64,000 nucleotides of DNA, from positions 26,699,398 to 26,763,397 of the forward strand of contig NC_074725.1 in assembly GCF_947242115.1 (NCBI RefSeq), given 5' to 3'. The DNA is from Biomphalaria glabrata. Taxonomy: Eukaryota; Mollusca; Gastropoda; Planorbidae. Shown piece by piece: positions 1 to 12,219 of this stretch. The notes below the pieces were generated by a model. That model saw only the letters and a program-made list of their open reading frames with translations, had not been told where the DNA came from and searched no databases. Numbering within the stretch: position 1 is the stretch's first letter; every line of letters begins with the position of its first letter. A program made the position numbers and the translations under genes.

Positions 1-1017
1 GTAATACGCACAAGCAGGCGGCCGACTTTAGAATTAGCCTACTTTCTAAAACAATTTTGTTGTTTTATAAAAATTCAAATTATGTTATTATCTTTTGAAA
101 ATATAAACGATATTCTTACATAAGAAATTATTTTGGAAACTAGAACAAAAAAAAAAGGCAACGTGCGAGGCGGGATACCCACGGGTTTTCCATAAAAGCA
201 CCTAGGCCTACTCATTTCTGGCCTTGAATTTTCGCGGGTCGTTTGTAGGCCTAATAATATATTATTTTTTTTTTGAGTCGAACATATATAGCTCGCCCCG
301 TAAGTAGATATCTCGTATTACAGGTAATTAAAAAGTCAATTTTAAAAACAGTTTTCCTCTCATATGGAAGGGAGAGGGCGCAACGTCCTGATAAAAAGGG
401 TTGTTATGGAGTATGTGTGTTTCCTAAGCGGCGGTGAGAAGAGGTTAAGCGACTGATTGGTGGTTATGTTCTTACCCTGGTCCCTTAGAATTAATTCCTA
501 CTTGTTGTCTCTGGCAAACAGCTCACACCTCTTGGAGCCAAGATCGCGAGCCAGTCTCGGCGACTTGCTCCCAATGTTTGTATGTGTCGTTCACCAGAAA
601 ACGTTTAGCACACGACACACGCCCCGCTAACACTACATGGCGCTGTGTCCCGACTGCCCCAAAACTCTACTCTATAAAGGCGGAGACCCTAACCCAAACC
701 TAAACTAACGCTACTAAATCTTCTGTGTCTGTCCCACTTACGGGTATCGAGTCGCCCTACAAACTATACATCTAAGTGTCACACTATTCGTACCCTTTGT
801 CTGTACTCTGTCAAGTCTGTCGGTGAGCCGTGAAAATACCTTACAAAATAATTAACATTGCTCACACATATCTGTGACACCTATCTATGTCAGCTACAAA
901 ATTGATTCGAAAGTTTCTTTTGAAGACAAACTTTCAAAGCCTCTTCACCAAAGCGATGAGTCAATCTTACAGCGGAAGGGCCACATTTCTCCCCACAACA
1001 ACACAACTTTCTAAACA
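1..1017. other. Gene-free flank, unclassified
   Basis: No coding region is supported here. The segment from about 460 to 860 is less AT-rich than its surroundings and contains a short cytosine-rich run of ACCCTAACCC type. It may be the remnant of a mobile element, but I do not recognise the family. Confidence 0.4.
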
Positions 1018-1019
1018 CA

Positions 1020-1075
1020 GGGCCGGCCTTAGGCATTGGCAAACTAGGCAATACCCCGGTAATAAAGCAACTAAG
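1020..1075 (+). mobile_element. hAT-like terminus fragment (CAGGGCCGGCCTTAGG type)
   Basis: The end motif CAGGGCCGGCCTTAGG recurs at 11914 and, in diverged form, at both ends of the element at 38862-39419. Only one end is visible here, so this is a fragment or a one-ended junction with the LINE that follows. Confidence 0.4.
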
Positions 1076-1079
1076 AGTA

Positions 1080-1425
1080 CTTGAGCGCTTTCACCAAAGA
1101 TGCTTGCGCTCCATCCTGGAAATACGGTGGCAAGACCCCACTAATAAAAAGCGATGTCCTTGCAAACGCCAGTATGGTCCGACAGTTACACTGGGCAGGG
1201 CACATATCCCGTATAGGAGATGAACGTATGCTAAAGGCAGTCTTTTTTGGTGAGCTTACATGTGGTTGATGTAACAGAGGTGCCCCACGGAAACGCTTTA
1301 AAGACCAGCTTAGGCGCCAACTTGCCTTGCCTGACATAGAAATGAGATCACAGGTGGACAATACTTACGTTGCCCTGGATCTGGCAAAATATGTAGGTCA
1401 CAGCTGGGGCTGCATAGCCTTGTGA
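1080..1425 (+). mobile_element. LINE 3' fragment (end of reverse transcriptase ORF)
   Basis: Two plus-strand frames together give the C-terminal tail typical of many non-LTR retrotransposons. One frame reads LERFHQRCLRSILEIRWQD. A second, from about 1180, reads LHWAGHISRIGDERMLKAVF followed by a RGAPRKRFKDQLRR-like stretch. The switch between frames and an internal stop show it is dead. It is truncated at the 5' end. A short TTATTATTATT run near 1470 could be the old tail. The clade (RTE/CR1/Jockey-like) cannot be fixed from this piece. Confidence 0.75.
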
Positions 1426-1429
1426 AATA

Positions 1430-3920
1430 CTGCATTCCTCATTAATCTTCGGACTCAAAGACAAGCCTTATTATTATTATAAACTAATGAAAGTTGTTTT
1501 TTTTTAAAAGAAGCATTATATAGGCCCACAATTCTGAAAACAAATTGAGAACAGATGACTTAAAAAAAAAAGTATTTGGGGTAAAGTTTACTAAAATATT
1601 TATGTTTCTTAAGAATTCAAAATTTTCAAAAATGACATTCATGCCTGAAAATAAAAATTGTAGAACCTTAGGAATTACATAAAAACTGTCGTCATATTTG
1701 ACTTTATTGTCTAAAAATCCATGCTTTCGGCATTAATAAAGGGGGGAGTGGAAACAATTAATTGAATAAAATCAAGAGTTCTTTTCTCCACTTCATATTT
1801 TATTGACAGATCATAAACTAGATAGTGCATGACAAGGCTGGTGGTGTACCACTTGCTAAGAAGTCAGTTTAATGACAGAAATGTAATACTGGCAGTCTAA
1901 AAAGAATTTATTTTAAATGTCTAGATGTTCCTTCGAATCAGAATTAAATATTACATCCTAACCTTAACCTCCCATTGGGTGACAGCATGTGAACCCAGTA
2001 CCATTGAGACGATGTGCATACCAGACAATTAGGAAGTCATCCATGCATACCACTATAATTTTTAAAAAAATTATTAAATAAAATATTTTGTTTTCTGAGT
2101 TGACATAAGTCTGGTGCCATAACGTCTCTAACTGAATCTCAATATCCTTAATACCTAGTAATATCAACAGTATTTACAGACCACTAATTTAATGTATATA
2201 TAAGACTTTTCATATAATCAGTTATTAGTAGCTAGGCCTACCCCTATTAAGAGAAAAACAAAAAAAAAAAGCATTTTTTTAATGATTTTTTATATTCATG
2301 ACATTAAATTAGAAAAAGGAAATGATAATAGACCTACATCAGAAATTTTCAGAAGGATATAAAGCAATTAACTATTTGTAAAAACATTACCAAATTCAAG
2401 TTTAAAGCAAATATTGTTTTTAAATGGTATATTCAGCAACTATTAGTATTTCTAAATTAACAGATCAGGACTAGTGTTAGGATTTTGATATTATTCCAGA
2501 CTATGTTATTAAAATAAACAGTACAAATACAAAAATGTATCAATGAAACACTTAAAATAAAATTATTGACTCTGGAGTAAATGAATCACATCAAGCTTTA
2601 AATGGTTCTTCACATGTACAAAAACATGATTGAATTTGTCATTGCCTGTTTCATTAATCACAGACTGATTGCATGTGCTTAACATTTTAGCACACCAAAA
2701 ATCATTTCAAGCAGAAGAGGACATTGACCAACCAATCTCAAAAACAATATGAAAAATGCAAAAAAAAAAAAATATTATTCATCCAACAAATGACATAAAT
2801 TCTGGTTTAATATCACATCAAAGAAACAATGCAAACAAAAGAAAACTCTTTAAAAAAGTTTAAGAAGCTGCAACAAAAAGTAAGAGTTAAAAGTATCTTA
2901 AAATTATAACACCTCACTTAAAAATTCATCAGACAGGTGCATAGTAAATAGTATAATGTGGAGGTGTTGTTTTTTTTTAACAGATTTGACCATTACGCTT
3001 TACACCTTCCATATAGCAGCCATTTTATTCTTTGTATGAACTACACCACATCCTTACGAAAAATATTATCTTCTTACACGTTCAATAACATAGAATGTTG
3101 GCATTTAATTGAGAAAATTTATTTTTTTAAACTTAAATAACAATGACCCATATAATGCTGTGTTGTAAAAAAAAAAAAAAAAAGACCCAACAAGCCATTG
3201 AATTATATTCTCACAATGTCGCACTAAATTAAAGGGCCCTGAAAAATACAATAAAAAAAATAGGACTTATGTCAGCATTAGGTTTCCAGGAAAAAATAAA
3301 ATCAATGCTGCTAAATACTGACTCAATGTAATAGCACCATGAAATAGTTAAAGCTACATTATAAACATGTAGTAAACTTATAAATAATTTCAAATGTGGT
3401 CACTGCATGAATGGTTGTGTATAAAACCCCCAGCCCAATAGTAATAAGTTTCATGCCTTGCTAAAACAAAACAGGATTGTGCTAAGTCCTCAGAGTTCTA
3501 ATGTATGCAATGTACGCTCCTGAAAATACTGCACAAAACCCATAACATGAATATATAGCCACTGGGTACAAATAAATTATGAAACAATTAGTATTAAACT
3601 ACTGCACAAAACCCATAACATGAATATATAGCCACTGGGTACAAATAAATTATGAAACAATTAGTATTAAACATTCTAAAAAGGCACCCTAAGATTATTT
3701 ATTATAATCAATAAAAATTCAATACTAATGTGAAAGACAGGAAGTCAACTTTTTAAAACTGAGATGTTATGTATTTAACAACCACCTACCCTCTAAAAAA
3801 AAAGTTACACACAATAAAAGCAGTTTTTTTTTTGTTTTGTCTTTTTAACACAGTGTAACAAACAATAAATAAAAAAATATATAATCCAAGACAACAAAAA
3901 TAATGCTAAGATTATATACA
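1430..3920. other. AT-rich gene-free stretch
   Basis: This lies downstream of the minus-strand MYND gene. It has many A and T homopolymers and only short random open frames. No coding, RNA or transposon signature was recognised apart from the 73-bp tandem duplication listed separately. Confidence 0.5.
3528..3672 (+). repeat. 73-bp tandem duplication
   Basis: A 73-bp unit starting ACTGCACAAAACCC occurs twice back to back (3528-3600 and 3601-3672) with essentially no differences, which implies a recent duplication. Confidence 0.9.
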
Positions 3921-4776
3921 CAGTCAACCCTTGATAGTCCCATGCACTCAGTAATCCGACACATGACACCAACTTGGTGACAATGGAAACTTCAGTTGCA
4001 CATGTCCTTTGACATGCAAATCTTGCAGCTTCTTATGTGTTTCTTACTGTATTAAGTGGGTGATACATTCTTGATTGTCTTTCTGTGATTACTTTTAGCC
4101 AGTTTATCTGCCGTATATTTTAGTGCTGAAGTTTTTATTACGTCTTGTATGATGGCAAATGGCAAGCAAAGTTGGCAAACCTAAGCATAAAACATTATCT
4201 CTTACTGGAACATGGGAAATGATTGAAAGGTATTAACCTGGTGAAACTCCCAATGCTATTTCTTTAATTTATGTAAAAAAAGCGTTTGTAAATTTTTTTT
4301 ACATTTTCCAAGTTCCATCAGAGTTGAAGATAATTTACTTCATAATCCAAACCTCCTGCAGGATGATGTGGGATGGCAGGGGACAGGGTATGAACCTGGG
4401 ATAATCAAGAAGTCCAAACAACAGTCAAGTGTGCATACCATACAACCAGGCATGGGGCTACCTACCCTTTATGACATTATGAAAAATAGGGAGAAAGTAG
4501 AGCATATTGTGAAATCCAATGAGGAAGAAACAAACAGAAAAACATTTAAATCGAGCAAATATTCCCAAGCTGAGGAAATTTTATTTACTTTTTTTTTTAG
4601 ATCAATACATTTTTCTTTTTCATCTATTTTTTATTCCATCGGAAGTCAAGAGAATATTTTACTACAGTATAGTATAATTTTCTAGACATACAGCTTAATT
4701 CTTTAAAGTATAGCTAACCTTTGCTAATATGACACGACCCCAGTCCCATAAATGTCAGACTATCAAGGGTCAACTC
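3921..4776 (+). mobile_element. pogo/Tigger-type DNA transposon remnant
   Basis: Imperfect terminal inverted repeats bound the element: CAGTCAACCCTTGATAGTC on the left, and GACTATCAAGGGTCAACTC on the right as its reverse complement. TA dinucleotides lie near both ends, as expected for this superfamily. Between them, plus-strand reading gives the N-terminal helix-turn-helix region of a pogo-like transposase: LSLTGTWEMIE, then PGETPNAISLIY, then after an interruption LPTLYDIMKNREKVEHIV. The catalytic domain is missing, so it is a deletion derivative. A SINE sits inside the helix-turn-helix coding region. Confidence 0.75.
4289..4455 (-). mobile_element. SINE-B copy nested in the Tigger remnant
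   Basis: Read on the minus strand this carries the family's tRNA-like head (GGTTGTATGGTATGC), a degenerate B box (CAGGTTCATACCC), the conserved CCTGCAGGAGGTTTGG block and the tail with TTATCTTCAACTCTGATGG. It splits the transposase between LIY and LPTLYD, so it inserted after the Tigger. Ends are approximate. Confidence 0.65.
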
Positions 4777-4866
4777 TAGGAGTTAAATTATAAAATCTAC
4801 AGGGTTAAATTATACAGTTAGTGGTGTGTTTTTTTTGTTGTTTGTTTAAAATATTAGTTTCCTTGT

Positions 4867-6138
4867 TTATTCAGCCCAAACAAAATGAACTTTTCGAAGG
4901 TCATCTATTCGCACTCCAGTTGTTAAATCTTTAAACGTGTGCAGCCATGCATCTAGTAAGATGATGAAGTTTCCTGGTCTTAAACAAGATAATAGAGGTT
5001 CCATGGTTACAGCCAGTCTGTCAGCATCTGGGTAGCCAGTTATGGCAGCCTCAGTCCTCTGCTCATCATGAAAGATTATGTGTAGTTTCATTTGATGAAC
5101 ATCCTTGAAAAGATTAAAAAGAAAGGCTTTCAAAAGATTATAAATTTTTGTTAATTTAATATCTTCAAGGAAAGTACAAGATATGTTTTTAAACATAAAA
5201 ATAATATAAATATATAAAAAATCTAAGATTTATAAAATGAAATTGAAAATTGATATGCTAAGATTATACATGTTAGAAACTAGAGGATGAATAAAGTGAC
5301 ACATTGTTTTTAATGGTGGCATATCTGGTATGCAGATCTATATGATATACTGTGTTAATGTCTAATTCTGGAGATTATACATTATAAAAGCTGGATGTCA
5401 ATTACTAAAGATTGAAGTAGAAAAAAAAACATTACAAATGTTAACAAGAAATTAAAAAAAAGAACAAGAAAAATAAAAAAAAAAACAACTTTAAAATAAA
5501 ACAAAATTAAACTATGTTAAGTGTAATTGTATCCCAAAGTCTAACAAGAAAACCAGGAGCTTCGAAGTTATAATTGAAAATATAAAATACTAAAGAAAAT
5601 CCCAAGTTTCAAGTTCTGTCGAAATTTTAAATCCATTGAAAAAGTTTAAAAAAAGTGTATCACTAGTTAAAATATTTTCTTCAATTTAGAACTATTCAAA
5701 GTCTGTCAATAATTAATAAAAATTTGTTAAGCTCTTCAAGAAAATAAGCTTTGACTTACACTAACAACAACTGCAGAACGCCACATGTGTGGATAAGGGG
5801 AAACAATCTGTGCAATTATGACTGGTCTTTTTAACTGTATGTATAAAGTTGCAGCAATAGTAGCTGGGGAGATGAGATAAATTTAATGACTTTATCTTAC
5901 ATATACTTGATTTCACCATGCAATATATATATGTATGTTCTCCATCAGTCGTGAACCTCATCACTGCCTGGGCAGAGAGCAGCGCTGGAAGAAGAAAAGC
6001 AAATAACACTAGCTCCAGCTGGACATTCCAGGATCACCAGCAACATGAGGAGGCACAAAACTCCAGTGCATGCCCTCAGCCCCCTGGATGACATAAATGT
6101 GGTCATCATCGAACCACTATGGATGAACTATATATACT

Positions 6139-6176
<38 letters not shown>

Positions 6177-9100
6177 ATACATATGATATATATGATATAC
6201 ATATATATATAGTTCCATAAATGTAAATGTTGTCTTCAGAAAATAAGATTATATGGTCCTATCCTAAACCTCCTGCAGAAAAAGTGAATATTGATCCACA
6301 TGTTAAACACTTATTACTAAAAAAATTATTTGAAAACCAATTTTGTGATAGCGCTATTTTTTTAAATATATTTTTTACATATATTTATTGACATAATTTA
6401 AAATTCTTGATATTACTGGGGATAAGTTCTGTCTTTCTTCTAGCCAGGCTATTTCTGCTGACCAGTAGGCTTTTTTTTTTTTTGCTATGGAAAAATAGCG
6501 CACTGTTTTGCTCTGCATTCCATATATTGTCTTGGTTATGCTGGGTTGTTGAGGTAATTGAGTCTGAGATGGAATAAGTTGGAAAATTTTGCAAGGGAGG
6601 GAGCAATCCCTGCAGTATTGTAGGTGTATATTCTGCTTACATAATTAAAGGAAAAACATAATTGGAAACATAACATATTAAATTACTACTTGTATTATTA
6701 TTCTTTATTGCAGGCAATCTTAAGAAATACTTTGATGAAAATTAGGAATAAATGCTTGGTATATACAATTTTAATTGCAGATATAGGGCTCTGATAGAAA
6801 TGTTAGAGTGCAGCAAATCTTTTAACCTTCATTACTTTGTGGTATTTTTGTCTACCATCCACTAATAAGTAAGCTATATATCAACTAGTGTGCTAGAGTG
6901 AAAATATATTAACTCATACGTGCTAATTCATGAACCAGGTTTCCAAGAAGTGCACTGGTTTTGGTATTTTCTGTTAGCCCTTTAGTTTGAAGCAGTTGAA
7001 AAGTCTGGCCATCTATCAGGACTTGGTCTACAAAGGTGTATAATGCTATCAAGGCTGTAAAAAAATTGAGAAAATTGAAAAGGACATTCTGACCCATAAG
7101 TGGCTGTTAATATGCTCACATAAATCAAAGAGCTTGTTTTATACATGAGAATATAAGAACTACAGCATCAACTTACCACAGGATGGTTTATGCTGAGCTT
7201 TGTATTTACTCTGACATGAAATACTACAATAGTAGCCACCTCTGCAAATAGCACATGATATACTTTTGTCACACATTTTATGACACACAAGGCAATTACT
7301 TTTTTCTTTCTCAAACATCTTTGGACAATTCGCTTTTATCGCATCTGAAATAATAATTAATAGACAATTTACTTATTAGAAAATCACCATTACTTATCCT
7401 TGATAATATAAATTGACAAGAACTTGTATGGATTAATTTTTTTTTTTTACTATTATCATCATACTGAGTGTAGCCTTTACTACTGCTGACTGGTGTGCTG
7501 CCTGTTTGTTCAGTCACATGCCATCTTCACTGGCATGGGTGATGTGAGTTCAATTATTTGATAGCCCTGATATTAATTATTAGTATGATTACATTTCTAT
7601 AGAGAAAGCTTGCTGTCCAATGTGCCAATCGTCTGGCCCACTTACAGTATCACCAAATGTCACCAGCATTTATTTTGTTAATTCCCCATAAATTATAAAT
7701 TTTCCAATCCAAACTTAAAATCTCTACTAGTAAAAATGACCTCCCCTTGAAAGACGACATACAAGGAAGCTTGACTTTTGCTTCCTTATTTTTTCCACTC
7801 CACCCCTCTTAGCACAGGTGAGGAATATCATACAGGAAAAATGCTGACTGTGAGAAAAAAGAATGCTGCTGACTGTGAAGACATGACAGGGCCAGTTTCT
7901 GGTAGAAAGTTTCTTGATATCTAACAACCTTTTCAGATGTTTTGCTCTCCTGGAGTTCCTTCACACTGACAGCTCCATGGTCCATTGTGGCAATACCTCT
8001 CCCAGTAGAGTTTCCACTGGACTCTCTGATTGTGTAATGCATGAGTTATCTGTTTCTCTAAGGTTCACATCTGGACACAATATCTTATACTGGTCACTCT
8101 TGTTTCCTAAATCATACAGGCTTCTTTATTATGTCATGAGAATGTCTATATGGACATCTTTATTATGTCATGAGAATGTCTATATGGACATCTTTATTAT
8201 GTCATGAGAATGTCTGTTCCTTACAACTATTTCCCTCTACAATATTGGTGAAATAATAACATTTCACTTTCTATATATTTTCTAGACATTTCTCCCTGAT
8301 AAATAAATGTACATATTAATTGTTTATCCACCCCCCAATAGTACTCTCTTTAAGTATTATTGATGTTAAAATTCACTGTGACTAGCAAACATTTACTTTA
8401 TGGTAGTTACTTTGTCCTAATATCAGGATATTAACTTATCATCTTAGCTATTCCACTTGTCAATTTAATAATCTGATTTGGAGAAATTTTTTGTTGTTCA
8501 CTGGATCACATTTATTACAGGAGCACAAATTAACATCCAACGACCATATCCTTTTGATGTTTATTATGATATTTCCCTTGATACCAATCTCCTACTTTTG
8601 TAGTTATTATTATTGTTACTATATATATATATATGGAGGCACAGTGGCTGAGCGGTAAAGCACTTGCAGCTTCCAAACCGGGAGTCCCAGGTTCGAATCC
8701 TGGTGAAGACATTTGCAATTGTTTTAAAGCTTCAGCTATCTTAAAAAAATATTTGTATCAAAACCTGCAACTTTCTGGCTCTAATTTATTAAGTCAACTT
8801 TAGTATCCACACACCAAATCTATCTAAAAGAAAGTTTAGAATGAGCAAAAATAAAAATCTGGGATGAATAAACATTGCATCAATTAACTTTACTCTAAAC
8901 CTCTAATGAATATTGATAGGTGTCAATCGAGGCAACAAGCATAGCAAACAATAGCTGGAAAGATCTGGCATAAATTGTAGCTACTGCTAGACAAAATAAG
9001 CAGCTTCCCTTAAAGCACCATAGAGTGGAAGAATCCAAAAGAAAACTGCATTTATGTTAATTATAAACTATATATATGTGCTTTCCTTGAGTGCAGGGAA

Positions 9101-10440
9101 GAATTTAGCCTGCTCAAATGACCAAACTATGGGTTAAGTATGCAGTCAGAGGCGTAGCTAGGATGGAGGGAGGGAGGGAGGGGAAGTATTTGAAAATCCC
9201 CCTTCCCCCCCCCCCCCCCCCCCCCGAGTGTTTTATACATAAAATTTAAGCAAAATGATAAAAATTCCAAGCTAAGCCACTGTATGCAGTAGATACATAG
9301 CTAAAATAGTACATTAAGGTGTTCAGTCACAAAGCTACACTAAAAAATAGGCGACAGTACCAAAGGTGTGTGTTGAGGGGCATTAATTGCAATAATTTTT
9401 TTTTCTTTCAGTTTAATAACAAAAATTTTTGTACAAATGTTTTCATAGCCTACTATAAAATTACCTCTATGAAGGAAAAGTTCATTCAATGATTTAAGAT
9501 CTTCCCCAAATGCAGAGCCTGTGGATATCCTGGAAGCATCTGGATAAATTGCTTCACAGTATTTCTTATGTACATTGTAGTCCTCTCTACGGCAGGTTGT
9601 ACTACAATAGCTGCAACATGGGAAAAATGTTGTTTTTTTTTAAGTATACATAAATATCAAGCTTATCAATGATTTAAATTGTAGATAAACATGATAAAGG
9701 TTTTATAACTATCAAATTGAGGTGTTGAATTCATTCATTGAATTTTGATGGTATAAAAACATTTATTCTATAAACTGTGAAAGCAAAAACCAACTTCAAA
9801 GTGCTATTGTCAGAAAGATACTTTCAAAATATGTGCTTCAAATTAAGTACTGGTAAAAACCAGATTGAAAACATTTTAAGCATACAGATGAAAAACTCAA
9901 AATGTTGTCACAATACTACATCTATAAATATTAATTAAAACCTTGTATTATCAAAGTTTAATGGACAAGTTGACCCATAAGTTTAAAACCTTGTATTATA
10001 AAACTTCAATGGACTAGTTGACCCATAAGTTAAAACCTTGTATTATCAAAGTTTAATGGACTAGTTGACCAGTCCATAAGTCTAAGTTAAAACCTTGTAT
10101 TATAAAACTTCAATGGACTAGTTGACCCATAAATTAAGTTAAAACCTTGTATTATCAAACTTCAATAGACTAGTTGAACCATAAGTTAAAACTTTGTATT
10201 ATCAAAGTTCAATGGACTAGTTGACCCATAAGTTAAAACTAGCTTGTATTATCAAACTTCAATTGACTAGTTGAACCATAAGTTGCAAATGTCCAAAAGA
10301 AAACAAATTATATAATTGATTTTATTAAAATCTTACTAAGCTTCTTTACAGTGCTCACAGATAATCCTGTATCTATAAATGAATATTGAACCACATTTCC
10401 TACAATTGATGTAGACTCTCAGCCATTTAGTTTTCTCCAT
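4867..10440 (-). CDS. Protein with two MYND zinc fingers, six coding exons
   Basis: Coding exons on the minus strand, in order: 10440-10337, 9610-9465, 7344-7177, 7054-6920, 5863-5760 and 5103-4867. Every junction has GT/AG signals and the phases agree (2,1,1,1,0), giving 297 codons. Finger 1 has C13/C16, C28/C31, C37/C41 and H49/C53, and is split by intron 1. Finger 2 has C101/C104, C114/C117, C123/C127 and H135/C139. MYND fingers are known mainly as protein-interaction modules. Residues 140-297 match no domain I can name; they contain a proline/hydrophobic stretch (RPVIIAQIVSPYPHMW) and end in HFVWAE. No SET domain is visible, so this is not a canonical SMYD methyltransferase. The ATG at 10440 is the first in frame, but an AAATAG lies just upstream, so an earlier exon is possible. 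Introns carry SINEs, a MITE and minisatellites. Family assignment beyond MYND is open. Confidence 0.85.
5940..6133 (+). mobile_element. LINE/SINE 3' end fragment in MYND intron 4
   Basis: Plus-strand text ends in a conserved block CTCAGCCCCCTGGATGAC, then GGTCATCATCGAACCACTAT and GGATGAACTATA. A matching block is found in reverse at 42205-42290. Upstream, the frame resembles the LINE zinc-finger tail seen at 29762-29998 (APAGHSRITSNMRRHKTP). It is truncated at the 5' end. Confidence 0.55.
6124..6213 (+). repeat. (TA)n microsatellite
   Basis: A run of TA repeats is followed by imperfect GATATACATATGATATA units. It lies in intron 4 of the MYND gene, directly after the LINE 3' end, and may have grown from its tail. 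Confidence 0.85.
8124..8213 (+). repeat. 34-bp tandem repeat, about 2.6 copies
   Basis: The unit starting CTTTATTATGTCATGAGAAT is repeated at 8124, 8158 and 8192, the last copy being partial. It lies in intron 2 of the MYND gene. Confidence 0.9.
8635..8712 (+). mobile_element. tRNA-derived SINE head
   Basis: The sequence has an A box (GTGGCTGAGCGGTAAAGC) and a perfect B box (GGTTCGAATCC) at tRNA-like spacing, then GTGAAGAC as in SINE-A. The longer SINE-A body is absent, so this is a truncated or related short element rather than a functional tRNA gene. Confidence 0.7.
9147..9282. mobile_element. hAT MITE with exact 8-bp target duplication
   Basis: The 136-bp element begins CAGAGGCGTAGCTAGG and ends AGCTAAGCCACTG. 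It is flanked on both sides by TATGCAGT (9139-9146 and 9283-9290). The ends match those of the 2.7-kb hAT element at 37291-39962, so it is a likely non-autonomous relative. It contains a cytosine run of about 18. Confidence 0.85.
9934..10285 (+). repeat. Minisatellite of about 46 bp, about seven copies
   Basis: Units begin TTAAAACCTTGTATTATCAA and continue with ATGGACTAGTTGACCCATAAG. Copies alternate between small variants (TATCAAAGTTTAATGG and TATAAAACTTCAATGG). The array lies in intron 1 of the MYND gene. Confidence 0.9.
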
Positions 10441-10944
10441 AAACCTATTTATATATAAAAATGACATTAACATAATACAGTTTAAACTATTATAAAATTA
10501 TTAATTATTATAAAATGACTTACTCTTGCTTATCAATAACAACAACATGGTCAAAAATCATTATTAAATGTTTGAAAGCTATAATTGAAACTGATTTCTA
10601 GATATCTATAATATATAATCATAATATAAATAAATATCATCAATATTAAATATCTAAATGTAGAAGTATGTATAATGTAGTAAAACTATAATATATATGG
10701 TCATCATACTATTCATAGATGTTGAACCTAGATCTACACTTAAAATTAGTTGTATTAGTAAGTTGGAAAGGGGAATGGCCGCTTTTAGTTTTGTGTGGTC
10801 TGTCTGTCCGTCGCAATTAGATCTCATAAAGTAGAAAAGTTCTGATGCAACAATGCTTTTTTATTTTTTCTTATTTATCAAATTTATGCAAACGGTTTTA
10901 CTTTTTTTTTTTAAAACTTTAAAAAAAAATGTGTATTACTAAAT

Positions 10945-11232
10945 GGGGGCACAATGGTTGAATGATTAAGCGCTTGGATTCCAAACCTGAAATCCTCAGT
11001 TTGATTCTCTGTGAAGACTGGGATTTTGAATTTCAGGATTTTTAGGGCACCCCTGAGTCCACCCTAACTCAAATGGGTACCTGAATTAAATAGTTAGGGA
11101 AAGTAAAGGCGTTTGGTTATTGCGCTGGCCACATAACCCGGAACTGCTCGATAATTGTTGGCCAAAGAAATAGGATGACCTTATATCTGCCCAATATAGA
11201 TTGCAGGTCTGGAAGGGGAGCATTAAAATTAC
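10945..11232 (+). mobile_element. SINE-A, near full length
   Basis: A tRNA-like head (box A TGGTTGAATGATTAAGCGCT, diverged box B) is followed by the family body: GTGAAGACTGGGATTTT, TTTTTAGGGCACCCCTGAGT, a CTGGCCACAT block and a CAGGTCTGGAAGGGGA end. It is the same layout as the copies at 17255, 40778 and 63595 (reverse). Several substitutions show an old copy. Confidence 0.85.
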
Positions 11233-11629
11233 TTTTTTTTTTACTATTACTAAATATTAAGAACTTTCTGTCAACTAGTTCCTTACAATTAGAACAAAAT
11301 GTTTACTAACCTTTTTTTTAAAGGGAAAAAATCTATTTAGTATGCTTATTTACTTATATTATAGGTTGAATATAATTTAAAACAACAATAAATAAGTATA
11401 GTTTTTCATCTTATACATCTGAAATGTAATGAGCACATAAGCCTATAATATAGTGCCCTCAAACACAAAACTAAAAGGAAAAGTTTCTAAGTCTGGATAT
11501 ATACATATATAGATCTTGTCTTGATTCACAACTAGATCTACTCGATTGACTATAGATCTCATTCAAGTATCTAGATATGTTTTTTTAAAATAATAATAAT
11601 AATAAAGGTGCCATAAAATTAAAGCTGTA

Positions 11630-11870
11630 TTATTGTACTTCTATTGGTTGTGAAAGTTGGACACTGAATGCTGAAAGAAGAATCCAAGCCTTTGGAAGTA
11701 AATGCTGCAGAAATATGTTAGGTTCAGATACCAGGAGAAGAATAATGAAATAAGTTTGTGCTGTTACAAGTCAACACTCTGAAAAAAGGAGGTACTCCTC
11801 AATATATTATACTAAAAAGAGACAAAAGCTGAGCTGGTTTGGTCATATTGTAAGACATGTATATATATTA
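11630..11870 (+). mobile_element. RTE-like LINE 3' fragment
   Basis: Plus-strand reading gives GCESWTLNAERRIQAFGSKC, then NMLGSDTRRRI and further on KKRQKLSWFGHIVRH. This is the familiar end of RTE-type reverse transcriptase ORFs. It is 5'-truncated and frame-damaged. The following part of the same tail appears to resume at about 12220. Confidence 0.8.
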
Positions 11871-11911
11871 TTACTATAGTCGACCCACTGCGTAGCATAC
11901 GCTGTTATTTT

Positions 11912-11990
11912 GCAGGGCCGGCCTTAATGGGCCAATGCAACCAATGCGACCTCAGTGGGCCCCGCACTTTCAAAAGGACCCGCACTAATT
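11912..11990 (+). mobile_element. hAT-like terminus fragment
   Basis: CAGGGCCGGCCTTAATGGGC starts a fragment of the same end family as 1020 and 38862. It lies between two parts of a LINE tail, so it is probably a piece of a later insertion. Confidence 0.4.
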
Positions 11991-12219
11991 CTAGGTGTAA
12001 ATTATTAAATGAAACCACTTTGTGATGGGTGAATACTACTTGTTCTCCCCCCCCCTCTTTTTTTTTTTTTGTAGGGTAACTCTAGTCTGACTTGCAAACA
12101 TAAAAAAGTGATATCTCTCCTTTACTTCTTGTCCAAACTCTTGAGTTGAACCATGAAGAGAAATATATATAATAATATATATATATATTAATATATGACT
12201 CACTGTCTATACATAAGTC

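Noticed and set aside
8635-8712. A tRNA gene
   Set aside because: Both promoter boxes are present, but the downstream GTGAAGAC matches SINE-A and no complete acceptor-stem pairing was evident.
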